Source: Kiloniellales bacterium
GTDB lineage: Bacteria; Pseudomonadota; Alphaproteobacteria; Kiloniellales; JAKSDN01
Assembly (NCBI GenBank): GCA_030064845.1
Contig: JASJEC010000014.1
Location: forward strand, 1 to 64,000
Direction: 5' to 3'
DNA: 64,000 nt
Below are positions 7,854 through 15,377 of this stretch, one piece after another. Both the position numbers and the translations under genes were made by a program. The stretch's first letter is position 1. Every line of letters starts with the position of its first letter. The notes below the pieces were generated by a model, which ran no database searches, was not told where the DNA came from, and saw nothing but the letters and a program-made list of their open reading frames with translations.

Positions 7854-8198
7854 CTAACCCGTCTCCTCTCGGGACGGTTCGCACCACCGTCGGGCTGCGA
7901 CGCTGCGCTTCAGGTCGGATACCCGCAGCTGCACAATTCCCTCATCGAGGCGCCGGCCGCGCAGCAGGCACCAGAGGTGGCGGAAGGGGTTGTACGGGCG
8001 CTCCTCGCCGAAGTAGCGGACCCAGTCCACGCGAGACATGTCGATGTCGAAGCGGGTCCCGATCTTCTCCAGCAGTTCGGCCCCGTCCAGCCCGGCCATG
8101 CCGAGGTCGTGGAAGAGCGATGCCTCGTCGGTGACCCGCGCTCTTTTGGCCCCGGTCACCTCGACGATCAGATCCAGCAGTACGTCATGGTCGGTCAC
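7854..8198 (-). CDS. DUF1493 family acyl-carrier-like protein
   Basis: The 114-residue protein starts at GTG 8198 behind GAGGGG. Residues 1-60 resemble an acyl-carrier four-helix domain (LLDLIVEVTGAKRARVTDEA, LFHDLGMAGLDGAELLEKI). The position of the phosphopantetheine serine is occupied by Gly in GLDGAE, so it is probably not a functional carrier; this matches the DUF1493 family. The C-terminal 50 residues are basic with aromatics (PYNPFRHLWCLLRGRR). The function is unknown. A truncated duplicate of the C-terminal part lies at 5021-5167. Confidence 0.75.
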   Translation of the reverse strand: MTDHDVLLDLIVEVTGAKRARVTDEASLFHDLGMAGLDGAELLEKIGTRFDIDMSRVDWVRYFGEERPYNPFRHLWCLLRGRRLDEGIVQLRVSDLKRSVAARRWCEPSREETG

Positions 8199-8235
8199 GG
8201 ATGCCGGTCCCCTCGGGGGGCATGCTCAGACAGAA

Positions 8236-9045
8236 CTAGCCGACGGACCAGACGTCGAAATCCTCGAGGAACTCGCGCAGGCTCTCGAGCTCCGGCGCCT
8301 CTATGACGAGCTCGACCCGGCCGTCCTTGAGGTAGACCAGGCCCTGCAGGGCCGTGGTGCCCCGGCCGAACTGAGCCTGGGAGGCCTCCTTGTCCATCAG
8401 CAGCGAGCGCAGGACCACCGCGTTCGCGCGCGCCGAATAGACGTGCCATTTGCGTTCCGCCAGGGCGGACGGGGCGCGCCAGCGGCCCCAGTCGTCGACC
8501 ATCACGGTGAGCGTATCGACCACCCGGCCGTCGCGCTCGATGGGAAAGGCCCGGGCCATGAAGACTGTCTGCTCCTGGAGCACGCCCGTTGGCGACGGTT
8601 GGACCCGGCGGAAGCGGAGCGGCTCTCCCGGCGCGATCACCAGGCGGGGCGAGTCGAACTCCCAGCGGATCACCTGCCAGCCCGGCTCGCGCTGGGGCTT
8701 GTCGACGAAGGAGAAGGGCGTCTGGCTGAAGCGGTAGCGGGGGCGGTTGTAGCCGGCCTTGAGGATGCGCGTGATGTAGTAGCTGCGGTCGTCGGCGGGC
8801 TGGAAGGTCATGGTCCGGTCGCGGGTGTCGCCGAAGAGCACGGCGACGCAGTCGACGATGGGCATGCTGGCGAGGGTGTTGGTGCCGGCCCAGAGATGGT
8901 CGAGCACCGGGGCGTCGACCGCTGCCGCCACGGGCTTGGCGCAGTCCTCGACGATTTCCTCCTGCGAGGCGTAGCCGGCGGCCAGGGCCGCGCCGGACCA
9001 GGCGGTCAAGAGGCCAGCCAAGAGAAAAGGAAACCGGGTCACCAC
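8236..9045 (-). CDS. Exported protein of unknown function
   Basis: The start is placed at the GTG pair 9045/9042 because GGGAGG precedes it by a few bases and a signal peptide follows at once (RFPFLLAGLLTAWSGAALAA). The mature part (about 245 residues) has two cysteines (EDCAKPV and VDCVAVLFGDTRDRTM) and a mixed alpha/beta pattern, but no motif I know. The longer open frame upstream is compositionally random. The last 60 residues (GLVYLKDGRVELVIEAPELE) look like a small beta domain. It lies downstream of, and on the same strand as, the lipoprotein gene at 9221-9712. Confidence 0.7.
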   Translation of the reverse strand: MVTRFPFLLAGLLTAWSGAALAAGYASQEEIVEDCAKPVAAAVDAPVLDHLWAGTNTLASMPIVDCVAVLFGDTRDRTMTFQPADDRSYYITRILKAGYNRPRYRFSQTPFSFVDKPQREPGWQVIRWEFDSPRLVIAPGEPLRFRRVQPSPTGVLQEQTVFMARAFPIERDGRVVDTLTVMVDDWGRWRAPSALAERKWHVYSARANAVVLRSLLMDKEASQAQFGRGTTALQGLVYLKDGRVELVIEAPELESLREFLEDFDVWSVG

Positions 9046-9220
9046 GAGACCTCCCTGCACGTCAGCGCACGTCCCGCCCCGGCGAATCTGCCGGGATGAG
9101 CGGTCGGCCAAGGCTGCCGGGGTGCCGGCGAGCCATTGAATTCTATAAATTATGAATGGTTTACATGAGCTTACGATGCCCGGCCCTCGGCCCCTCAGGG
9201 CCGCCCGGCCCGGCGCCGCG

Positions 9221-9712
9221 TCAGGGGGTCTGGTTCGGCGAGGCCCCCGCGAAGGGGTCCGGGCAGACCGCGTACCTGGGCAGGTTGCGGCTGAAGAGGT
9301 AACGCGTGTTCGGGGTCGGTTCGCAGTTGAATTTGAGGTAGTCCGGCCGGACCTCCACCGTCGAGAAACCCTCGGCGTTGACCGTATAGAACCTGCCGCC
9401 CCAGAAACGCTCGTTCGAGTCGTCACGGTCGAGCCAGCAGTTGCCGTCCTCGGGGTCGAATCGCGATACATCGCTGAAGAACTTGGGCATGCGCCATTTG
9501 ATCAGGCGCTGTCCCGGCTTCCTGGGGGCGGCGTCCGACCGGGCCGTGACGAGCACGGTGCGGCACTCGCCGGGTGAGCCGTCGCCGCAGACGGCGCCCT
9601 GGAACTGGCCGGTCACCTTGTAGTCGGTGAAGTCGCAGTCGACGGTCTCGACCGTGCTCTCGGAGGCGGTTTCGCACGCGGCGACGAGCATGGCGGCGCA
9701 GAGACACACCAT
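9221..9712 (-). CDS. Lipoprotein of unknown function
   Basis: The 163-residue product starts at ATG 9712, directly at a lipoprotein signal (MVCLCAAMLVAACETAS; lipid Cys in VAAC). An upstream in-frame start (9796) would bury the signal behind 28 polar residues. The mature protein has further cysteines (VDCDFTDY, AVCGDGSPGEC, NCWLD, FNCEP, AVCPD), suggesting a disulfide-bonded periplasmic domain. I recognise no family. It is divergently oriented from the lipoprotein operon at 10052. Confidence 0.7.
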   Translation of the reverse strand: MVCLCAAMLVAACETASESTVETVDCDFTDYKVTGQFQGAVCGDGSPGECRTVLVTARSDAAPRKPGQRLIKWRMPKFFSDVSRFDPEDGNCWLDRDDSNERFWGGRFYTVNAEGFSTVEVRPDYLKFNCEPTPNTRYLFSRNLPRYAVCPDPFAGASPNQTP

Positions 9713-10051
9713 CCGCCCGAAGCGTCTCCCGATGGCCGGCCGATCTTTGTGACCCGAAGGACGAGAGAGCTCTCGAGGTCCCCGATCCGCTTCCATTCGA
9801 GCCGCTCCCAGCTGTCATCAGGCGGCGAGTAGAGCGCAGGTGCAGCCCCGCGCCAAGACGTAATGCCGTGGACGGGCCGACACACCTGCGGCGCGAACCC
9901 CGGCGCAGGCGACGGCGAGGCCGTGCGCCGGTTCCCCCGCGCCTCCGGCGGCGGGATGGCGCTGCCCCGTTGCAATCCCTGATGTGCATCAAAGTGCGCG
10001 GACCGGGCCTCGGCTAGTCTGAACCTCTGTATTGAGCGCGAGGAAGCCGTC
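9713..10051. other. Divergent intergenic region, no clear gene
   Basis: These 339 bases separate two divergent lipoprotein genes and must hold promoters for both. An open minus-strand frame up to 9796 is a possible N-terminal extension of the lipoprotein but reads as Arg-rich noise. I saw no convincing promoter boxes, repeat or RNA. Confidence 0.4.
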
Positions 10052-10768
10052 ATGATTCGGAGAGCGCGTCGCCCGGGCCCCGCCGGCGCCGCCTTCTTGT
10101 TCGTGTGCAGCCTTTTCCTGGCGGCCTGCACCACGACCACGGAGGCGGTCCAGCACCAGGCCTACCGGAAACCGGTCACCCCCGGCACCGGCATCCTGCT
10201 GATGGAACCGGATATCGAGTGCAGCGCCGTTACGGCGGGCGGTCTCGTCGAGCCCCACGCCGCTTGGACGGCGCAATGCAAGAGGTCGGTCGAGATCGCC
10301 CTGCGGGACTTCATGACCGAGCGGAAAGCCGATCTGCTGGTCTACGACCCGGCCGAGTTGCCGCTCGGCAAGGTCTCCCGTTACCGGGAGTTGATCAAGC
10401 TCTACGAGGCCGTCGGCGTGTCGATGCTGCAACGCAGGGTCTACCCGACCGCCAACGCCAAGACCGACTGGACCATGGGAAAAGGCGTCCGAACCATGCG
10501 CGAGGATCACGACGCGGACTACGCCTTGTTTGTCTATCTTCGCGATCAGTACGAGACCGGCGGCCGCACCGCGACGCGCGTCGGACTGGCGTTGCTGGGC
10601 GTGACGACGATGCCGGCGGTCCAGGTCGGCTTCGTCTCGCTGGTCGACCTGGAGAACGGCGACATCGTCTGGTTCAACCAGCTGGTGAGCACGACCGGAG
10701 ACCTGCGGGAGCCCGCGCCGGCCCGCGTCGCGGTCGACACGCTGCTCGAGGGAGGCCCGGTCCTCTAG
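10052..10768 (+). CDS. Lipoprotein, first gene of a three-lipoprotein operon
   Basis: A 238-residue product begins with a basic, then hydrophobic signal ending in a lipobox (FLAACTT, Cys about residue 26). The mature domain contains EPDIECSAVTAGG and a C-terminal VSLVDLENGDIVWFNQLVS stretch. That ending resembles bacterial lipoproteins whose last strands report a product 'in function of' a stress-type GNA1162-like fold, but I cannot name the family. The M48 protease gene follows two bases after its stop, so the genes are almost certainly co-transcribed and the proteins likely act together at the outer membrane. Confidence 0.75.
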   Translation: MIRRARRPGPAGAAFLFVCSLFLAACTTTTEAVQHQAYRKPVTPGTGILLMEPDIECSAVTAGGLVEPHAAWTAQCKRSVEIALRDFMTERKADLLVYDPAELPLGKVSRYRELIKLYEAVGVSMLQRRVYPTANAKTDWTMGKGVRTMREDHDADYALFVYLRDQYETGGRTATRVGLALLGVTTMPAVQVGFVSLVDLENGDIVWFNQLVSTTGDLREPAPARVAVDTLLEGGPVL

Positions 10769-10770
10769 CC

Positions 10771-11922
10771 ATGCGGGCCGTCGTCTTCGCAGCCCTCGCG
10801 ATCCTGCTGCCCGCCTGCGCTTCGGTGCCGAGCGGCGATATCCAACCCGGCGAACGGCCCGCCCTGGAGACCACGGAAGCGGGGCTGTGGATGCGCATGG
10901 ACAGGATGGAGGAGCGGCTCAAGGGCTCGGGACGGGTCGTGGAGGACGCCGAGCTGGACGCCTATCTGCGGGAGATCGTCTGCCGTCTGGAGCCGTCCTA
11001 CTGTCCGGACATCCGCATCTACGTCGTCGACGTGCCCTACTTCAACGCCACCATGTCGCCGAACGGCATGATGCAGGTCTGGACCGGCCTGCTGCTGCGG
11101 GTCGAGAACGAGGCGCAGCTCGCCTTCGTGCTGGGGCACGAGCTGGCGCACTACGTGCGCCGCCATTCCCTGCAGCGCTGGATCGACCTGCAGAACAAGA
11201 TCAACGCGGCCTACGTGTTCTCGGTCCTGACCGGCGCGGCGGGGGTCGGCTACGTCGGCACCATGGGCGAGCTCGCCGCGATCGCCAGCGTTATGGCGTT
11301 CTCGCGCGAGCAGGAGCGCGAGGCCGACGCTCTCGGGACGGCCCACGTGGTCGCCGCCGGCTACGACTCGCGGGAAGCGGTCCGGATCTGGCAGGCGCTG
11401 GAGGCGGAAAGAGCCGCTTCCGACAAGCCGGAAACCGCGATCTTCCTGTCCACCCACCCCGGCGTCGCCGAGCGGATCGCCTACCTCGAGACGGCCTCGG
11501 CCGAACAGGCGAGGGCCGGGGGACGGACGATCGTCGGGCGCCGGCGTCTGACCGCCGCGCTGGCGCGCTTTCAGGACGAGTGGCTCGGCGACGAGCTGAC
11601 CCGGGGCGAGTTCGCGGAGAGCGAGGTCCTGTTCCGGCGGCTCCTCGAGACGACCGGCCAGCGCGGCCTGGTCCTCTTCCATGTCGGCGAGCTCTACCGT
11701 AAGCGCGGCGAGGCGGGCGACCCGGACCGCGCCATCGCAGCCTACCGCTCTGCACTGGCGGAGCCCGACGCGCCTGTGCGTACCCACCGTAGCCTCGGCC
11801 AGTCGCTGCTGCGCGAGGGAAGGCGGGGCGAGGCCCGGGGTGCGCTGGAGAGCTATCTGCTGGCGGCGCCCGACGCCTACGACCGCCCGATCATCCAGTA
11901 TCAGATCGAAAGCTTGAGGTGA
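10771..11922 (+). CDS. M48 family zinc metalloprotease lipoprotein
   Basis: The 383-residue protein starts at ATG 10771, two bases after the preceding stop. Its signal ends in LPACAS, a lipobox. The catalytic zinc motif HELAH is at residues 123-127, and the third ligand is probably E184 in EREAD. These are the marks of M48 proteases of the BepA/LoiP/YcaL kind, periplasmic enzymes that degrade or help fold outer-membrane proteins. After the protease domain (to about residue 255), the C-terminal part is helical with TPR-like repeats (ELYRKRGEAGDPDRAIAAYR), as in BepA. It sits between two other lipoproteins in one operon. Confidence 0.88.
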   Translation: MRAVVFAALAILLPACASVPSGDIQPGERPALETTEAGLWMRMDRMEERLKGSGRVVEDAELDAYLREIVCRLEPSYCPDIRIYVVDVPYFNATMSPNGMMQVWTGLLLRVENEAQLAFVLGHELAHYVRRHSLQRWIDLQNKINAAYVFSVLTGAAGVGYVGTMGELAAIASVMAFSREQEREADALGTAHVVAAGYDSREAVRIWQALEAERAASDKPETAIFLSTHPGVAERIAYLETASAEQARAGGRTIVGRRRLTAALARFQDEWLGDELTRGEFAESEVLFRRLLETTGQRGLVLFHVGELYRKRGEAGDPDRAIAAYRSALAEPDAPVRTHRSLGQSLLREGRRGEARGALESYLLAAPDAYDRPIIQYQIESLR

Positions 11923-11926
11923 CATC

Positions 11927-12481
11927 ATGCTCCGAGTCTTCGCATTGCTCGCCCTCATGACGGCGACCGGCTGCGCTGCGGTCGCCACCACGAAGCAGCC
12001 GGGGCGCCACGAGGTGGGCGACTCCTACTCGATCTCCACTTCGACGACGTGGAGTTACTTGGCCGGGCCGCCCGAGGCCTGGACGATCGACGGGCCCAAT
12101 CTCGGCGTCCTGCGCACCTGGGCGGAAGTGGAGGACGGCGAAAGCCTCTTCCCGCGTGCGGAGAAGAAGGGCCCGGTGTTCCGCTCCAACTTCAGCGCCG
12201 TCGAGGTGGCGGAGCTGGTCGCGGACACCTACGGGGCCTACGTTGCCGGCGCCGACGTCGAGATCAGCAACTTCCGCCCGACGGCCTTCGGCGCGAGCGA
12301 AGGCTTCCGCTTCGACTTCAGCTTTGTGTCGAACGGCCTGCCGCGCCGGGGCAGGGCGATTGGCGCGATCCGCGACGGCGAGCTCGACCTCATCCTGTTC
12401 CACGCCCCCGCGGAGCATTTCTTCGACCTCCGCGCCGCCGAGATCGAGCGCATCTTCCTCTCCGTGAATACGGACACCTAG
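11927..12481 (+). CDS. Lipoprotein, last gene of the M48 operon
   Basis: The 184-residue protein starts four bases after the M48 stop. The signal ends in TGCAA (Cys about residue 16). The mature domain (VGDSYSISTSTTWSYLAGP to EIERIFLSVNTD) has alternating strands and a late FRFDFSFVSNGLPRRGRAIG segment. It may be a small periplasmic beta domain; I do not recognise the family. Operon position suggests it works with the protease or is its substrate-binding partner. Confidence 0.7.
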   Translation: MLRVFALLALMTATGCAAVATTKQPGRHEVGDSYSISTSTTWSYLAGPPEAWTIDGPNLGVLRTWAEVEDGESLFPRAEKKGPVFRSNFSAVEVAELVADTYGAYVAGADVEISNFRPTAFGASEGFRFDFSFVSNGLPRRGRAIGAIRDGELDLILFHAPAEHFFDLRAAEIERIFLSVNTDT

Positions 12482-12652
12482 AGGCCGGGCGCGAATACCA
12501 GGGCAGCCGGTTGACGCAGATCAATCGGCGCGAAGGACGGCCGTGTTACGAGCATCCCGCTTGTCGATTGCAACAATGCCGCGCTCCTCCGGGCCTGCGC
12601 CCAGAGCGTGGGGTCGCGGCGAAATTGAGTCCGGATGAAGGAGTACCAGGCG

Positions 12653-13342
12653 ATGGAGGATCGGGGCCGGCGTTCTTTCCTGCAAGGCTCGGCGAAACTG
12701 CTGATCGCTGCGCCGATCCTGGCTGGAAACCTTGATGCCGCCTTTGCCGACCAAACGTCCGCCGAGCTCGAGGCAATACTAAAGACCGCCGCGCAGAAGG
12801 AAATGAGAGCCTATCAGCGCTACGTGAGCTTTGCCCGCAAGGCGCACGCGGAAGACTATGACGGCATATCCTACCTCTTCACCGCGCTTGCGATGTCGGA
12901 ACTGATCCACGCCCAGAACTACAACAGGTCCCTGATGAGACTGGGCGCGAACATCGTTCTGCCGGAAAACCCTCACACGGAAGTCTCGGATACGAAACAG
13001 AACCTGATTGCGGCCGCGCAGGCAGAACTCTCCTCGATCGAGAACTTTTACCCCGAGATCATTGATGGAATCGGCGACGAAGCCGACGCCGAGGCGATGA
13101 GGTTCGCCCGCTACGCCTGGGAGTCGCACAAGCAGCACAAGGACATCATCGATAAGATCGGCAGGTACGCGCCGGATTACTTCGAGACCGTCGCCCGGAG
13201 AATCGACGAGAATACCGAGGTCTTCTACATCTGTGACATCTGTGGCTCTACGACCAAAGAGCTGCCGACCGACTCCTGTGAGATCTGTGGATACACCGTC
13301 GAGCACTACCACAAGCTGGAGCCGAGGGCCTTTCTCGGGTGA
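12653..13342 (+). CDS. Tat-exported rubrerythrin
   Basis: ATG 12653 is chosen because AAGGAG lies at 12638-12643; an ATG at 12635 would place that site inside the gene. The 229-residue protein starts with a twin-arginine signal (GRRSFLQG then a mild hydrophobic stretch to AAFA). The ferritin-like part carries the diiron ligands (KEMRAYQRY, SELIHAQNY, IENFYPE, ESHKQHK). The C-terminal rubredoxin-like knuckles are CDIC and CEIC. Rubrerythrins reduce peroxide using electrons from the rubredoxin iron. They are usually cytoplasmic, so a Tat signal, which would export the folded iron-loaded protein, is notable. Confidence 0.85.
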   Translation: MEDRGRRSFLQGSAKLLIAAPILAGNLDAAFADQTSAELEAILKTAAQKEMRAYQRYVSFARKAHAEDYDGISYLFTALAMSELIHAQNYNRSLMRLGANIVLPENPHTEVSDTKQNLIAAAQAELSSIENFYPEIIDGIGDEADAEAMRFARYAWESHKQHKDIIDKIGRYAPDYFETVARRIDENTEVFYICDICGSTTKELPTDSCEICGYTVEHYHKLEPRAFLG

Positions 13343-13545
13343 ACCGCACCCCGATCCCGTGCAGCCGGCGATCCGGCAAATCCCCTGAACGCGTTCGACG
13401 AAGCCGCGTTGCGGCGGACTGGCCGCGGCTCATGGCATTCACCCCTTGGCATTCGGGCGGCGGGACCCGATAAGCAGGAGGCCGCCGGTCGCTCGGTCGC
13501 CGAGACGGGTCGGGCGCAGCAGTTCCGGGTTCGATCAGAGAAGCC

Positions 13546-15297
13546 ATGCACGCCGAGACGCTCCATCTACGCGAGGTGACGGTCTTTCTCTTCGCCGCCG
13601 GCATCATCGTGCCGCTGGTGCGCCGCCTGAAAGTGAGCCCGGTTTTCGGCTTCCTGGTGGTCGGCCTGGTGATCGGGCCGCACGGCGTGGCCCGCTTCGC
13701 CGACACCTTGCCGTGGCTGCAGTACGTCTCGATCACGGACCTGGAAGACGTCCGCCCCTTTGCCGAGCTGGGCGTCGTGTTCCTGCTGTTCATGATCGGG
13801 CTCGAGCTCTCGCTCGACCGGCTGTGGGCGATGCGGCGCAGGGTGTTCGGGCTGGGCGGGGCGCAGATCGTCGTCACTGGCACGGTGATCGCCGTCATCG
13901 CCTCGTTCTTCGACAACACCCTGGCGGCCGCCGCGGTGCTCGGCGCCGGCTTCGCGCTCTCCTCCACCGCGATCGTCATGCAGCTGCTGTCCGAGAACCG
14001 GCGCCTGGGCACGGCGACTGGCCGCACGAGCTTCGCCATCCTCCTGTGCCAGGACCTGGCCGTGCTGCCCATCCTGTTCCTGGTCGGCGCCTTCGCCGCC
14101 GGGAGCGACACCCCGGTGCTGGTCGCGTTCGGCTGGGCGATCGGCCAGGCGCTGATCGCGGTTGCCGCCATCCTGGCGATCGGCCGCCTGGTGATCCGGC
14201 CGGTGTTTCGCTTCGTCGGCAGCGCGGCCAGCCGCGAGATGTTTCTGGCCTTCGTTCTGCTGGTCATCATCGGCACCGCGCTGGTCACCGAGCAGGTCGG
14301 CCTGTCGATGGCGCTGGGTGCCTTTCTCGCCGGGCTGCTGTTCGCCGAGACCGAATACCGGCACGAGATCGAGGTCGACTTCGAGCCCTTCAAGGGCCTG
14401 CTGCTCGGCCTTTTCTTCGTTTCGGTCGGCATGAGCATCGACATCGCCCAGGTGGCCGTTAAACCGTTCTGGCTGTTCGCCTCGATCTTCGGGCTCTACC
14501 TGGTCAAGAGCCCGATCGTCTACGCCTTGGCGCGGTGGTTCGGGGAGTCGCGCGCGGTCGCGCTCGAAGCCGGCCTGCTGCTCGGCCAGGGCGGGGAGTT
14601 CGCCTTCCTCGTCGTCGGCATGGCCTTCGGGCTCGGCCTGATGCCCTACGACACGGCCCAGTTCATGCTGATCGTCACCGGCATGACGATGATCGCGACG
14701 CCCCCCGTGGCCCATGTCGCCCGCAAGCTGGCGCGTGCCGTCGAGGCCCGCGAGGCGGAACGCGGCCAGCGCGGCGCCGAGATCCCTGCGGGCCTTTCCG
14801 ATCACATCATCGTCGTCGGCTACGGCCGTGTCGGCCAAATGCTCGGCTCGGTTCTGTCCGCCCAGGGTCTGACCCATATCGGCCTCGACATCGACGCGGA
14901 CCTGGTCACGGAGTTCCGCGCCGCCGGCGCCGGCATCTACTTCGGCGATGCGGCTCGGGTCGACATGCTGCGGAGGTTCGGCGCCGACCGGGCAGGCGCG
15001 CTGGTCGTGACCATGGACAGTCCGCGCATCGCCGAGCAGGTGGTCGAGACCGCGCGCCGCTACTGGCCGGACCTGGTCATCTACGCCCGCGCCCGGGATG
15101 CCGCGCACGCGGCCCGGCTGATCACCAGAGGGGCCAGTCACGCCGTCCCCGAGACCATCGAGGCGAGCCTGCAGCTGGGCGAGCTGGTGCTGATGGGTGT
15201 CGGTGTTCCCGATCAGTCCGCGCGCCGTATCATCGAGGCGCGCCGCCAGGCGGCGCAGGCCGCCGTGGACGAGGGCCATTTCCAGAAGACCGAGTGA
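13546..15297 (+). CDS. CPA2 monovalent cation:proton antiporter (KefB/KefC-like)
   Basis: The 583-residue inner-membrane protein has an N-terminal antiporter domain with about 12 membrane segments (residues 1-385; typical VFLLFMIGLELSLD and SSTAIVMQLLSE motifs). A cytoplasmic RCK/TrkA-N Rossmann domain follows (HIIVVGYGRVGQMLG, then LDIDAD and YFGDAARVDMLRRFGA). This is the layout of Kef-type K+/H+ antiporters gated by nucleotide or glutathione. No KefF/KefG ancillary gene is nearby. It is probably monocistronic; about 200 bases separate it from the rubrerythrin gene. Confidence 0.92.
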   Translation: MHAETLHLREVTVFLFAAGIIVPLVRRLKVSPVFGFLVVGLVIGPHGVARFADTLPWLQYVSITDLEDVRPFAELGVVFLLFMIGLELSLDRLWAMRRRVFGLGGAQIVVTGTVIAVIASFFDNTLAAAAVLGAGFALSSTAIVMQLLSENRRLGTATGRTSFAILLCQDLAVLPILFLVGAFAAGSDTPVLVAFGWAIGQALIAVAAILAIGRLVIRPVFRFVGSAASREMFLAFVLLVIIGTALVTEQVGLSMALGAFLAGLLFAETEYRHEIEVDFEPFKGLLLGLFFVSVGMSIDIAQVAVKPFWLFASIFGLYLVKSPIVYALARWFGESRAVALEAGLLLGQGGEFAFLVVGMAFGLGLMPYDTAQFMLIVTGMTMIATPPVAHVARKLARAVEAREAERGQRGAEIPAGLSDHIIVVGYGRVGQMLGSVLSAQGLTHIGLDIDADLVTEFRAAGAGIYFGDAARVDMLRRFGADRAGALVVTMDSPRIAEQVVETARRYWPDLVIYARARDAAHAARLITRGASHAVPETIEASLQLGELVLMGVGVPDQSARRIIEARRQAAQAAVDEGHFQKTE

Positions 15298-15377
15298 TCG
15301 GTGCAGCGGGTCTCACGTTTGGCGTCTCAGTCCTGCGATCTGCCTTGGCCAGCAGCAGACGGTGGCGAAGGCTCTCG

